Assembly (NCBI RefSeq): GCF_019175285.1
Contig: NC_056527.1
Span: 62,962,030-63,026,029, forward strand
Source: Sceloporus undulatus
Lineage: Eukaryota > Chordata > Lepidosauria > Squamata > Phrynosomatidae
Direction: 5' to 3'
Length of the DNA stretch: 64,000 bases
Shown: positions 33,545 to 44,236 of the stretch, piece by piece
Layout of the letters: each line of letters opens with the position of its first letter
Numbering within the stretch: the stretch's first letter is position 1
Program-made: the position numbers and the translations under genes
The notes under the pieces: generated by a model
What the model was told of the DNA's origin: nothing
The model's database searches: none
The model's input: the letters and a program-made list of their open reading frames with translations, nothing else

Positions 33545-33657
33545 CTTGCCTCCGTCGACTGTTGAGTTTCCTAAAGCAGGTTCCTTCAACAAGACGATTT
33601 AGACGCTGCTGCTTAATCAACTCTAAAATTTCAGGCTGAATCTTCTCTTTTAGCTCC
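33545..33657 (-). CDS. ELMO1: ELMO1 coding exon (residues about 535-571)
   Basis: This 113-nt exon begins with one base completing a Leu codon and reads [20 protein letters not shown] then [17 protein letters not shown]. It ends with the first base of a split Asp codon. The acceptor is CAG at 33660-33658. The donor is GTACTAAG, a weaker match to consensus than the other donors here. It covers the helix leading into the PH domain and the first PH strand (GTCFRKL). Human has LNAR where this copy has LNSR, as I recall. A CORE-type SINE lies just outside it in the upstream intron at about 33870. Confidence 0.96.
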
Positions 33658-33869
33658 CTGTGCAGGATCCGGAGAAGGTTGCAGGAGACAAACAAGCAAA
33701 CAGTGACAGACTTAGATACATATAACTAAGTTCTGCTAGGAAGTCAATGAACTTTATACAGTACATGCAGCTTCTATCCAGACAGGCTTGGAGCTCTAGC
33801 TATACTAGGAAGATGGAAGTTTTAGGAATGTGGTGCAGTTCTCTATGATTCTAACAGTTATCTGTAAGA

Positions 33870-34067
33870 GCAATGTGAAAGCCAGTATGGTCTTGAGTGT
33901 TGGACTACAACTCTGGAGATCAGGGTTCGATTCCCTGCTTGGCCATGGAAACCCACTGGGTGCCCTTGGTTAAGTAACACAATCACAGCCCCAGAAAACC
34001 CTGTGACAGGTTTGCCTTAAGGCTGCCGTATGTTGGAAATGACTTGAAGGCACTCAACAACAACAAT
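33870..34067 (+). repeat. tRNA-headed CORE-type SINE
   Basis: Clear B box in 'atcagggttcgattccctgc', head 'gtgttggactacaactctgg' and tail 'gacttgaaggcactcaacaa' with CAA repeats. The middle of the body is deleted. Confidence 0.87.
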
Positions 34068-34652
34068 GTGAGATGACAGGTGTCTATCTCATTCAACTAG
34101 CAAGCAACAGTCATATAAGCTACTAGGCATATACATATCCCACCTATTTTGTTTTTGAATGAATGATTTTAAAAGTTTTATCCTGGTTGGTTAAAGGTTG
34201 TGAGAGCTTTCTACACATTTTCCAATGATTTTTTTTTTTTTTTTTGGATTTCAGGGTTTTCCCTGAAAAAAAAATGTTTCTGTAATTTTTTTTTACAGAG
34301 GCAGAAAAATTGTTTTTGCACAAGAAGACATAATTTTGTGCATTTTTAAAAATGTGCAGTATTGCAGAAATAGTCCCCAAATGTGAAAAATCTTATGATG
34401 GTTGACCACTGTGTTGACAGCCTTTTTCATCAAGGACCGGAAAATGTGTGTGTATTTGATACATCACTATCAAATACCATGTGCTCTTCTTTATCACCTA
34501 AAGTTTAATGACAAAACCTGATATGAGCCACTGATCTTTGAGGAGCTTTCTGTATTGTATTGCACTTATGGTGGCAAATCATTGATCTAAATATTTCCTG
34601 TGCCCAGCAACTGGGGACAGGGCTTTTAGTACACAAACTAGTTCAGTCCCTT

Positions 34653-34760
34653 CAGTGTTGTGCCTTCCTGATGGGTTGACTACAATTCCCTCACCTCCAG
34701 TTGGCTATGCTGGCTGGAAGTTACAGTTCAACCCATTTGGAAGTTCTAAGGTCTGGAAGT
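34653..34760. mobile_element. F3-type foldback relic
   Basis: 'gttgactacaattccctcac', 'ttggctatgctggctgga' and 'agttacagttcaaccca' form a decayed palindrome of the F3 group. Confidence 0.55.
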
Positions 34761-35106
34761 CTGTATTAGGCAGTCTCTTAGCAACACTAAGAGAATATAC
34801 CTGAAAAGGCAGTGACACCACACACCTAAAATGACAACAATGACAATACAACTGTCTTGACAATCAGGAACCAACTGCCTTTATACTAGGATATAAGTAT
34901 TGAAATTATTAAAGTATTCTGTCAAAAACCCTCGTTTTCCTAATGTACTTATATTCGAGTTATATTGATTTCTATATTGACTAGTTTCCTCTTAGAAAAG
35001 CATTTATGTTCAAAACGTACTGATATCATCCTGTCAATAAGCCTATGTATTCATACCTTTGGTCTTTCTTTTCATCTATGGGCAACATTACTGATACAAG
35101 AATTCA

Positions 35107-35187
35107 GACCTTGGAAAAATGTTCCTTTTTCAAACTACCCCAGCCATACTGAATTGGGGATTCTGGGAATAATGTTTCCAAGTTCTG
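35107..35187. mobile_element. F3-type foldback relic, half
   Basis: 'ccccagccatactgaattgg' and 'ggattctgggaataatgttt' match one arm and centre of the F3 group. Confidence 0.45.
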
Positions 35188-35593
35188 AGTCTTATGCTGC
35201 AACCACAGAGAGCTGTATGACAGGCGCTTCCTTCTTTGTTCATGAGTCTCCAATTAATATTCTGAATGGATTAAGTCATGCATTCTTTTTAACATTCTGA
35301 CCAAAGCTTTTGAGCAGGATGCTAATGTAATGTGTACTATAAATACTGTCTTCAGACCCACCCACCCCCATTTTATCAACAAACTGAAAACAGAGTGCTT
35401 CATGAAATTGCACATCAGAGCCCTGAGATTTTAAAAATGATTTGATATGTAGCTTTCCAGGCATAAAATATAAGCATCCCTATTTTTCAAACTTGACTTC
35501 ATGTTCTATTGCTGAGGTGCACTGCATGAATGAATCCATTAATTTACTATTAAGGTTAGATTCTTGACAGTGAACAAAATAAAAACAGCTATA

Positions 35594-35631
35594 TAAGGGA
35601 GTAAGTTATACTGGTCAAAGATGGAATAAAA

Positions 35632-35688
<57 letters not shown>

Positions 35689-35697
35689 GGGAGTAAG
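35594..35697. repeat. (ATT)n tract with 12-bp flanking direct repeats
   Basis: TAAGGGAGTAAG at 35594-35605 is repeated exactly at 35686-35697. Between lie 26 unique bases and a pure ATT tract. The arrangement fits a very short retroposed piece with a microsatellite tail and a target duplication. Confidence 0.75.
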
Positions 35698-36381
35698 ACT
35701 CAGGAACTTTGTGGTGCACAGGGGTAAAAAATGGTCTGGGGTCCGTCACAGTGGCCCTTCCACTCTGGGTAACATAGGAATTGGGCCTGCTAGAGGTAAA
35801 GAAATGTATTGCCAATCTGCCTCTAGGTTGAACATTGCAAACCAATATGAAAGGAATTCCGAAACTGCTATTAACAGATGTAAATGAGTGAGATTATTTT
35901 GTAGATAAGGGCAGTGGTTTGTTTTGTTTTTTTGCTGGTACAGATGGCACAACAATTCACCAAGGATGCTGATGCTCTTGTGCTTTTGACCTGGGTTTCA
36001 TTTTGTCTGGTTCACTGATGGGGACATTTTGTTTTCTGCAACTGGGCTAGAGAGAAAAATTCATCTGGGGGAAGGAGACACAGACAAAGGGTGAAAATGT
36101 CAAAGCTTGGTGTGCTGCAAATAGGTCACTCTAAGCCTACGGGGATGAGAAGAATCCACTTTAGGTGCACACAAAGAGACTTCTTTTTAAATGTCTGCAG
36201 AATGAAGGGGATGCATTCAAAGTAGATCTGACTGCTTTTTAAAAAAATATACTCTGGCCCTCAACAGCTTTGATTCCCCAGGGTTATTCCTGAAGACCTT
36301 CACAAATGTCACTTGCATTTGCTAGACATTTCAGGGAGGAGAGAGGGAGTAAAAGGAAGACATTGTCAGAAGAACACCTAC

Positions 36382-36545
36382 AAAATTGGACGAGACTGGA
36401 AATCTTCCTGATTCATCCTCTCAGACTGGCGAATTTTCAGTATTTCTGCGTAGCTTAGATTTTGTAGTTTACTTTTGAACTGATCCAAAGAACTAGGCTT
36501 TGTGGTCAGCGCTCTCATTATTTGTTCCTTCACCACTTGCATTAC
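36382..36545 (-). CDS. ELMO1: ELMO1 coding exon (residues about 480-533), start of short isoform
   Basis: This 164-nt exon reads [19 protein letters not shown] onward through [20 protein letters not shown] to [15 protein letters not shown], then two bases of a split Leu codon. The acceptor is ctatag before GTA and the donor is GTAGGT. The first codon is in phase 0 and the second is ATG at 36542-36540. That Met corresponds to Met481, the first residue of the human 247-residue short isoform, which lacks residues 1 to 480. The peptide is the helical linker between the ELMO domain and the PH domain. Val to Ile in KEQIMR and Thr to Ala in LSYAEIL are the differences I see from human as remembered. 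The next exon upstream (expected to end in SEDFNK) is not found before 64000. Confidence 0.96.
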
Positions 36546-37167
36546 CTATAGATAAAAGAAAAAAAGTGTCTTGGTAAGTCTGAGCAATCTCTTTCATTGG
36601 ATACATGTAATCTCATTCCCAAAACAACTTGTACCTGCTCCTCAAAAGTACCAAAAAGTTAACTCCAATTTGGTGTAAACCAGGATTGCTCTCCAGTTTT
36701 AAATGTTCATAATATGAGGTACATGGGACATACATTTTTATAGGATATAGGGCAACTTATATTTCCACTTGTCATTTCACATACAATTTTAGACAGGAAA
36801 ACAAACACAACTAAACTCCTTCTCATTCAGATAAGGCTATTCAGAAGGTGATGTGACAAACTGCAGCAATTTGCCTGTGTCCACCATGAAGCAAGCCTGC
36901 TTCCACCACTTCAGCTCCTCTGTACACTATTATCACCTGCCCAGCCCTTGCCATATAGTTCACTAGAGCTCCCATGTACACAGTGCCTTCTGATATCACA
37001 CTTGACTATATTCACCAGTACTAGAGAACAGAGCTAAGCCAGGACTTCCCACAGCTGGTGATGAACAGAAAGAGATACTGTGCATGTTCAAAGATTAACT
37101 GAATTTCATTAAGCTCCACTAAGTTCAATGGGAACTGTTCCCAGGTACACATTCGCTGCATTGCATC

Positions 37168-38055
37168 CTCAGGATAGTTTGGTGACCAGTGGGGTCCCAC
37201 AGGGTTCTGTCCTGGGCCCAGTGCTATTCAAGATCTTTATCAATGACTTGGATGACAGAATTGAGGGCATACTTATCAAATTTGCAGATGACACCAAATT
37301 AGGAGTAGCTAATACTCCAGAGGACAGGATCAAAATTCAAAATGACCTGAATAGAATAGACCTGGCTGAACAAGACTACATGTGAAAGAGATCCAGGAGT
37401 CCAAGTAGACCATAAGTTGAACATGAGTCAACAGTGTGATGCGGCAGCTAAAAAGGCCAATGCAATTTTAGGCTGTATCACTAAAAGTATAGTGTCTAGA
37501 TCAAGAGAAATAATAGTGCCATTGTATTCTGCTTTGATCAGACCCCACCTGGAATACTGTGTCCAGTTCTGGGCACCACAATTCAAAAAGGACATTGAGA
37601 AACTGGAGTGTGTCCAATGGAGGGCGACTAAAATGGTGAAGGGTCTGGAAACCATGTCCTATGAGGAATGACTAAGGGAACTGGGGATGTTTAGCCTGGA
37701 GAAGAGAAGGTTAAGAAGTGATATGATAGCCCTGTTTAAATATTTGAAGAGATGTCATATTGAGGAGGGAACAAGCTTGTTTTCTGCTGCTCCAGAGAAC
37801 AGGACCCGGAACAATGGATGCAAGCTGCAGGGAAAGAGATTCCACCTCAACATTAGGAGGAACTTCCTGACAATAAGGGCTGTTCAACAGTGGAACCCAC
37901 TCCCTCGGAGAGTGGTGGAGTCTCCTTCCTTGGAGGTCTTTAAACAGAGGCTGAATGGTCATCCGTCGGGGATGCTTTGACTTAGATTTCCTGCATGGCA
38001 GGGGGTTGGACTGGATGGCCCTTGTGGTCTCTTCCAACTCTTATGATTCTATGGT
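37168..38055 (+). mobile_element. CR1 LINE, 5' truncated, with internal deletion
   Basis: Frame 37128-37385 carries [20 protein letters not shown] and [20 protein letters not shown]. Frame 37417-37671 carries [20 protein letters not shown] and [20 protein letters not shown]. Frame 37687-37980 ends SLEVFKQRLNGHPSGML. Compared with the 12-kb copy, roughly 45 codons between NDLNR and the LGVQVDHK-like block are deleted, and a TGA follows SYEE. The 3' tip 'ctcttccaactcttatgatt' is present. Sits in the same direction as neither the gene nor the 12-kb copy. Confidence 0.92.
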
Positions 38056-41000
38056 ATTGAGTCCAGCAATGGATACAAAACTAGGAAGACTCATTTTCTC
38101 TTTATTTCTTCAGAGACTGCAGTTGGAAGTATGAAAGAAAAATCTGGGCAGTTCCTTCACTGAATGTAGCTTGTCATCAACATTCAGTGAAAGGGGTTTT
38201 CAGAAGATTTGCCTGGAAATTTCAGGGAGACATCCTGAAGAGGTGAAGATCGGGAGATCTGTGCCATTGTCATAAGATGAAGCACAGTAAATAAAGCTCC
38301 CTTTAAGGCAGAAAAAAATGTTGTCTAATGGCCCCACCATCACAGCACTACTTGTCTTGTCTGTTAAAAATTCCATCTCTATCTAAAACAGAGATACAGT
38401 AATCTAAGGACTACCTACTCCCTTTCTCAGTGATTATTGTCTTACATGTTTCAGTATTGCCACCATCTGAAAGGCTCATGTGGTCTGACACTGTATTAGA
38501 TCCTCCATCCAAATCTAATTTCTATGTCCAAAGTTGGAGAAGTTAACAGTTGGAGATTCAACATAGTCTAGAATCTCCCAGGCAACTAGATTAATGACCA
38601 TAGATCTCCAAAAGTGTTATAGCTATGCAATGAAAACTTGCTATTTTTGCTTCTATGTCTTCTACTTCCTTGCCTCAGGATAGTGGAATAGGGCAAGAGC
38701 AAAGCCAAGCACTGAATGTTTGTTTTTAACACAAGAATGTAAAACAACAAATTCTTCCATGGTGAAGCACCAGAAGGGCACACCATTTTATCACCAAGGA
38801 GCATCTACAGCCCTGAACACTTTAGGATGTCATTCTTCTCCTGACTTTAACTGGCTCATAGAATCATCACATGACCCTGTGTCCTTATGCTGGGGTTAAT
38901 TCACCTCTAATCAGTCATATTTTTGCCTGGAGCTCCCAAAATGCATTCTTGCATAACATGTTTATTAACTGTCATATATTTATAGAGGAGCAGAGCACTC
39001 AAACAAGAACAACAAAATCAAAGAGAGGTTCCAAAGACAAACCATACCAATCAAATTAGGAAACTGGAACAAGAAACAGCTCAGCAAGAGCAGTAAATCT
39101 GCATAGCAATTATTAAGAAAACATTACAGAGATGCAGTTAATTAATATGGAGGGAGGGAAGTTTCCAGTGGGGGAAGAACTGATGTCAGTCCAAACAGCC
39201 ATACATCACTCTCTGCTGGGTCTGACAGAATTCAGCACCTCACAGTGTTTATCTGTTTGCCTATTACTCCTCCTGTTTACCTGCTTATCTATCACTCCTC
39301 CCAAGGAGTCTATCAGATAAGGAAGTAGACTTAAATTAAAACCCTGAAGAATTATGAAAGCTCAAAACCAATGTGTACTTTTGTCAGAACAGGCCAAGAA
39401 AGGGCTAGCAACTTGCTTGGCCCTCACTTTAATCATATAAACACATCACAAATCAAGTGGCAAAAACAAGGATAGCCCAAGATATTTTACTGCCTTCTGT
39501 GGTAAAGCAACAACGGGTGCCCTTGCAAACAAATAAATAAACAATTACAATATCCAGGTGAGTTAGTGTCCAAAGGAAGCCAGGTTATTTTGGCACATGA
39601 GGCATGAAACCCTTTAAGCATCTCTCTCCTGCCCAGGTTTTAAACAACAATTAAAAAATCAAAAATCAGTTTGCTCTCTTTCCATGACTCTTAAGATCTT
39701 CTGCTTGAGCTGACACCACTCTCTGCTTAATGAGTGGTAGTTTTTAACATTAGTTTTGGATATTTTATTCTTTTATATAAGTTAATTATATATATAAGCT
39801 GAAGTTGTGTGAAGGCTATGGATGACAGATCAAACACAGGGCACTGCATACCCTTCCTTCTGTGAATACCGTTGTACAATTTCCATCCACTCTTTTTAAA
39901 GGGGCTTGCCAAAGTAGCGAGACCAAGTAGATTGCATTCATGCTCAGAAACATGTAAAGCTCCTTTATTTCCCATTTCATTGTGCCAGAGAGGTGTGGCA
40001 ATGAAGAAACAACAACAGTAATCTTTGGTGGCCAGCTGTCTGAACTCCATTCATAAGACTAAACTAAAAATGACATGCACAATTCAGGCCCTCCCAAGAA
40101 GAGGCTTCCCATTCTACCAGGAGAGATATCCACTTTTTGTGACACCCTGTCATTTCTTAGGGACAGGCCAAACATTTTGTTCTCATAAAGTAAGAGAATG
40201 GATTAAATGTACGTTGCACTGTGCAAATGTATCTGCATTTCTGCAGATTTTATTTATGTAAAGCCAAAGAATATGACCTATTCAGAAAAAAAAAAAGAAT
40301 GCTGAAAGCAATGTTTCATGTACTAGTTTGGTGTCTTTAGTAAAGGGCATCCATTAGGTAATGTGGGGTCGTGAAAGAAGATTAATCTTTTGAAGAGAAA
40401 TCCTTTAAAACAACAGTAATGCTATCTGCCTGGCAGGAGACTCCATTAAGAATCCATTTTGACAATGAATTCTGTAATCATGGTTGCTAATTTACAGGGA
40501 ACAATGCTTCTTATTAACATCCCTGTCAAAAAATTAAAAGCACTGTGAATTTCACCCCATTCTGCCATTTCTCTCTTATTGCAAAATAGAAATTGCAGCA
40601 TTATTCCAACTCTAATGGCCAGAAATAACCTTTGGTGAAACAATCTGAAATACATCCACCAGATTTATTAGGCCTTGGAAATGGTACTATAAATGTTTAG
40701 AATAAAAACGCAAAAAGGCTCCAGAGAACTTGGAATAAAATTATGTTGCTTATCACTTATTCAGAAACCAATGCTTGTCAGATCAGATTTTCATAAAAAG
40801 GAACTCTTCAGCTTCAGTTCTCTGTTTCTGCCTTTCTGGCAATAATTATATAGTATCATTGAAGACACACATTCCAGTGAAGCTCAGTTTTTCCAATTAA
40901 GATAATTTGTTCCTGACAACAACCTGCATTCATCGAGATGCTGACAACTTCTCATTAAGTGTGCTAGATTTTGACACCTAAAGGGGGAATTCTATAATTT

Positions 41001-41240
41001 AAAAAGTAATATATTTAGACCAAAGCTTTTATTTTGTTTTTTCCTACAGAATTTTTCTAAGTTTGGTTGCTGGCCCTGTTGTCTGCGCAGTGCAATAGCA
41101 GAAGATAACAAGGCAAATTCTTATGGCCACCAATACTTTCATCTGCAGAAAGCTTGACTAGACAATGTGTTGTTAATGATATTTCCCCTCAAAATTCTAT
41201 TAATTTAATTATACATTATGTGATGAGAAAAGTGCCCAGC

Positions 41241-41345
41241 CAATTCATTTATTTATACAGCACCACTTAGATACACAGCATGTTACAATGAACAGATACA
41301 GCAGCTTTGAGATTCAAGGAATTAAGGTCTACCCATGCAAGGGAA
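41241..41345. repeat. R1-type interspersed repeat, divergent copy
   Basis: 'atttatttatacagcaccac' and 'acacagcatgttacaatgaa' resemble 59233-59290 ('aagcgctgtaaatttacac', 'agcgctgtacatacaatc'). The ends are vague. Confidence 0.4.
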
Positions 41346-41391
41346 AAATAGAGGAATGCAAAAATGAGGCAGAAGAAAGCAGGAGGAAGAG

Positions 41392-41475
41392 TAGAATCAT
41401 AGAATAGGAAGGGTCTGTAAGGGTCATCTAGTCAAACCTCCTACCATGCAGAAATACACATGTCAAGCACTTCTA
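41392..41475 (-). mobile_element. CR1 LINE 3' tip
   Basis: Plus strand 'agaatcatagaataggaagg' and 'ctaccatgcagaaatacaca', the inverted CR1 3' tip, decayed. Confidence 0.75.
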
Positions 41476-41489
41476 AAAGATGGGAGTGA

Positions 41490-41612
41490 AACAGACGGGC
41501 CAAATGAAGCAGCTTCTGGCCACTTTGGAGGATGCTGATTAAATGATGCACATCACCAAAGTGGATGGAAGCTGCACTGAAGCCATGCTCCGGTCCTTAG
41601 GACTGGAACAAA
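41490..41612. mobile_element. Foldback F1, half copy
   Basis: 'acagacgggccaaatgaagc', 'cactttggaggatgctgatt' and 'ctccggtccttaggactgg' match one arm and the centre of F1. The other arm is absent, and 'accaaagtgg' appears mid-arm. Confidence 0.65.
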
Positions 41613-43294
41613 AAGGAGACAGGATAGTCCAACTCCTGGTGGTACCAATTGGCCCTGTATTCACGGCCCATCTTGGGAGAAGTCCATACAGACAGCAGGG
41701 TTCTAACCTGCTTCTTACCAGAGCCAATTCGGGCTGCTCTTTCATGCCTATCTGTTCCAAACCTCGACCATCCAACTTTTGTTTATGTGCACTGTGGCCA
41801 CATGTAATTATCTCAATTCAGGTGCAATTCTAGTGGAATACAGGCATGTGGTTCCTTCAAGTGAGATGCAGAATCACATTAAGTCCTAGTAATGTCCACC
41901 AGCCATCAGCCTATTTCACACAAGAGCTAAAAATATTTTTTGTCTACAAAAGCTCACGTCAGAATCACCTAGCTTTGAAAGTGCAACAGGATACTTTCTG
42001 TTGCAACCAAATAGCACATTCATTGCAACATGCAACCCTCCACTGTATTCAAATAATTAAAAGTAGCAGGACTGACTGATTTCACATCATAAATACAACA
42101 TGGAGCAATGGGTCCAGAAGATAAATAAATACAGTGCTGGGAAGAAAACTGCCCATCAGATAAGCATGGGCTTCATGTAAGTACTGTAGCTGGAACCAAA
42201 TGGCTTGTCTGTATAGGATGCTTATTTCATTTAACCTCTAGTCAACAGTGTGTTCAAGCCACCTACCAGATTAACTCGAATGTATAATTTCATTACTTTC
42301 AAATCATCTCTGTCTTGTTATCTTTTGATAGCTTTCTCCATTACCATCCTTGATCTCCACTTCTGTTCTCTTCTCATTCTCACTCACATATTTCAATATT
42401 ACAAAATTTATTTTTATGCAATCAACCAACCAATCATCCATCCAATCAAAATTTCTCTTTCCTAGAAGAAAGTTCAAATTTCCTGCTTTTGATATAGGAA
42501 GTGGGGGATTAAGTGGCACTCATGGGAGACAAAGAGCAAAGATTAGGCAACTGATGCAACTAAAAACAACGCCAATATGACATTTCTATTTGCTTTACTA
42601 GTATCAGGGAAGTGACCTAACACTAGGATAATTGATAGCTTTACCAACAATTACAGACAACTGCATTAACTGCATGAATTAACTGCAAAAATTGGCCCTA
42701 CCTGAAAGGTTACCTTGATCTTACAGATTGGCTGCAGTCCAAAAGAACAGTTACATAACAGTTGGAGAAGACTCACAAACAGGCAGAACTCCCTTTGTGT
42801 TATTTTCTGCCACAGTGAAGCAGCTTCATTTTAAACATGAGTACAATACTTTATACTAATACTGAATCAATTTAAGCATTATTATTCATCCACGAAGCCT
42901 CAGAAACTGGAATTCTTAACATGAACTGCAAGTGAAAGAACTGACGGAAGTAATCAAAGATGTTGGTATTCAGTTATAACTGTTAAGGTTTCAAATGTAA
43001 ATACAAATTCAAAGATTGCATTGCAGGATGGTATATTGTTTCAAACTTGATCCTTATTTATTTCACTATGACTAATCTTTATCTCCTTTTCATTGAAAAT
43101 ATTTTAGTACAGTAAAGGCTGACAATATTTGATCTGCAGTAATAATATTTGAAAGACAAGCTCCACCTCTGATATTCTTGTTTTTCTAATGGATGGACAA
43201 TTCTGCAAAACAAATATGGTGAGCTACCTCTATCTTGCTGCCAGTATACTAATAGATCATTTCTCTGTCCCTCACTGCAGCCAATGGCCCTTCA

Positions 43295-44190
43295 CTTGTT
43301 GTCCAAGACTCTATTCCAATGTGGTATTTTTGATCCAGGATATCTCTTCACATCACCCCCAGGCGATCAGCTTCCGGGCACAATACAAAGTGTTGGTTAT
43401 CACTTTTAAAGCCCTACATGGCTTGTGCTTGAGTTACTTGTGGGAACACCTCTCCCTACACAATCTGCCCTGCACTCTCAGAACATCTGGGAAATATTTA
43501 CTAGAATACTATAAGGCCAGGCTAATAATAATGACAACGTCCCACAGAGCGTTCACTGCTATGGCCCCTAAATTGTGGAATAGCCAGCTGGCGGAGATCC
43601 ATCTTATTACCACCTTAGATGCCTTTAAGAAGGCACTTAAGACGGATCTCTTCCGGCAGGCTTACCCACCTTATATAGGAGATTACTAAAAATGAAATGC
43701 TCCACTTCTGACTATGATTGTATGATATTGGATGATTAGATGATGGTCTAGCTATTTTATTGAACTAATGTTAGCATTTTATTGACTATTTATTTATTTA
43801 TTTATTTATTTGAGTACTTGTACCCTGCCCTTCAGCCCTAAAAACTATCAGAGCGGTTTACAATTATTATTTTTAATTAGATGGTTCCCTGCCCTCAGGC
43901 TTACAATCTAAAAAGATACGATACAAAAGGAGAAGGGAATGGTGGTGAGGAAAGGGATCCAGTCCAATGGTTCTTCTCGCCCTCTGAGGCCTGGACCAAG
44001 GCAGATGGACTAGAGGAAGGGCTCTTCTTAGTTCAGGCCAGACCCGATGGAGCTGGCAGGCCTCACTCTCCCTCTGAGGTCTGATGACGTAGATGGCAAA
44101 GGGAGGGCTCATCCACTTACTGTATTTTTGTACTGTATTGTATTATTTTATTGATGTAATCCTGCCTCAGTCTGCAGGGAGAGGCGGGAA

Positions 44191-44236
<46 letters not shown>
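43295..44236 (+). mobile_element. L2-type LINE 3' end, with another repeat nested in its 3' UTR
   Basis: Frame 43189-43689 includes SFRAQYKVLVITFKALHGLC, then SHRAFTAMAPKLWNSQLAE and FKKALKTDLFRQAYPPYIG before a TAA, the typical L2 C-terminus. The 3' UTR runs to 43800, is interrupted by an R1-type block (43800-44110), and resumes to 'gcctcagtctgcagggagag' and 'gcgggaaatat' with an (AAT)n tail to 44236. The upstream part is fused after a deletion (HHPQ joins AISFRAQ). Confidence 0.82.
43800..44110. repeat. R1-type interspersed repeat
   Basis: 'gatggttccctgccctcagg' followed by 'cttacaatctaaaaagatac' is shared almost base for base with 59305-59340. Family unnamed. Open frames on both strands here (43873-44112) are not supported as genes. 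Confidence 0.6.

Larger units (their letters stand above)
33658..36381 (-). other. ELMO1: ELMO1 intron (2.7 kb)
   Basis: Donor GTAGGTGT, acceptor CAG at 33660-33658. It contains a tRNA-headed SINE (33870-34067), F3 relics (34653-34760 and 35107-35187) and an (ATT)n insertion with 12-bp flanking repeats (35594-35697). Confidence 0.9.
13450..36545 (-). other. ELMO1: ELMO1 gene, 3' part (six coding exons, five complete introns, 3' UTR)
   Basis: ELMO1 (engulfment and cell motility 1) pairs with DOCK-family proteins to form a two-part exchange factor that activates Rac1 in phagocytosis, migration and lymphocyte signalling. I recognised it from the C-terminal residues [14 protein letters not shown], which fit ELMO1 and not ELMO2. 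I then traced exons backwards by frame and splice site. All six exons join without a frame break, giving 248 codons plus stop. As I recall the human protein, there are only about six substitutions. The five introns are about 2.7, 1.4, 5.0, 7.0 and 5.2 kb in transcript order, all GT-AG. Upstream exons, including the armadillo-like region and most of the ELMO domain, lie beyond 64000. The exons probably match 17 to 22 of the 22-exon human transcript, though that numbering is from memory. Confidence 0.97.
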
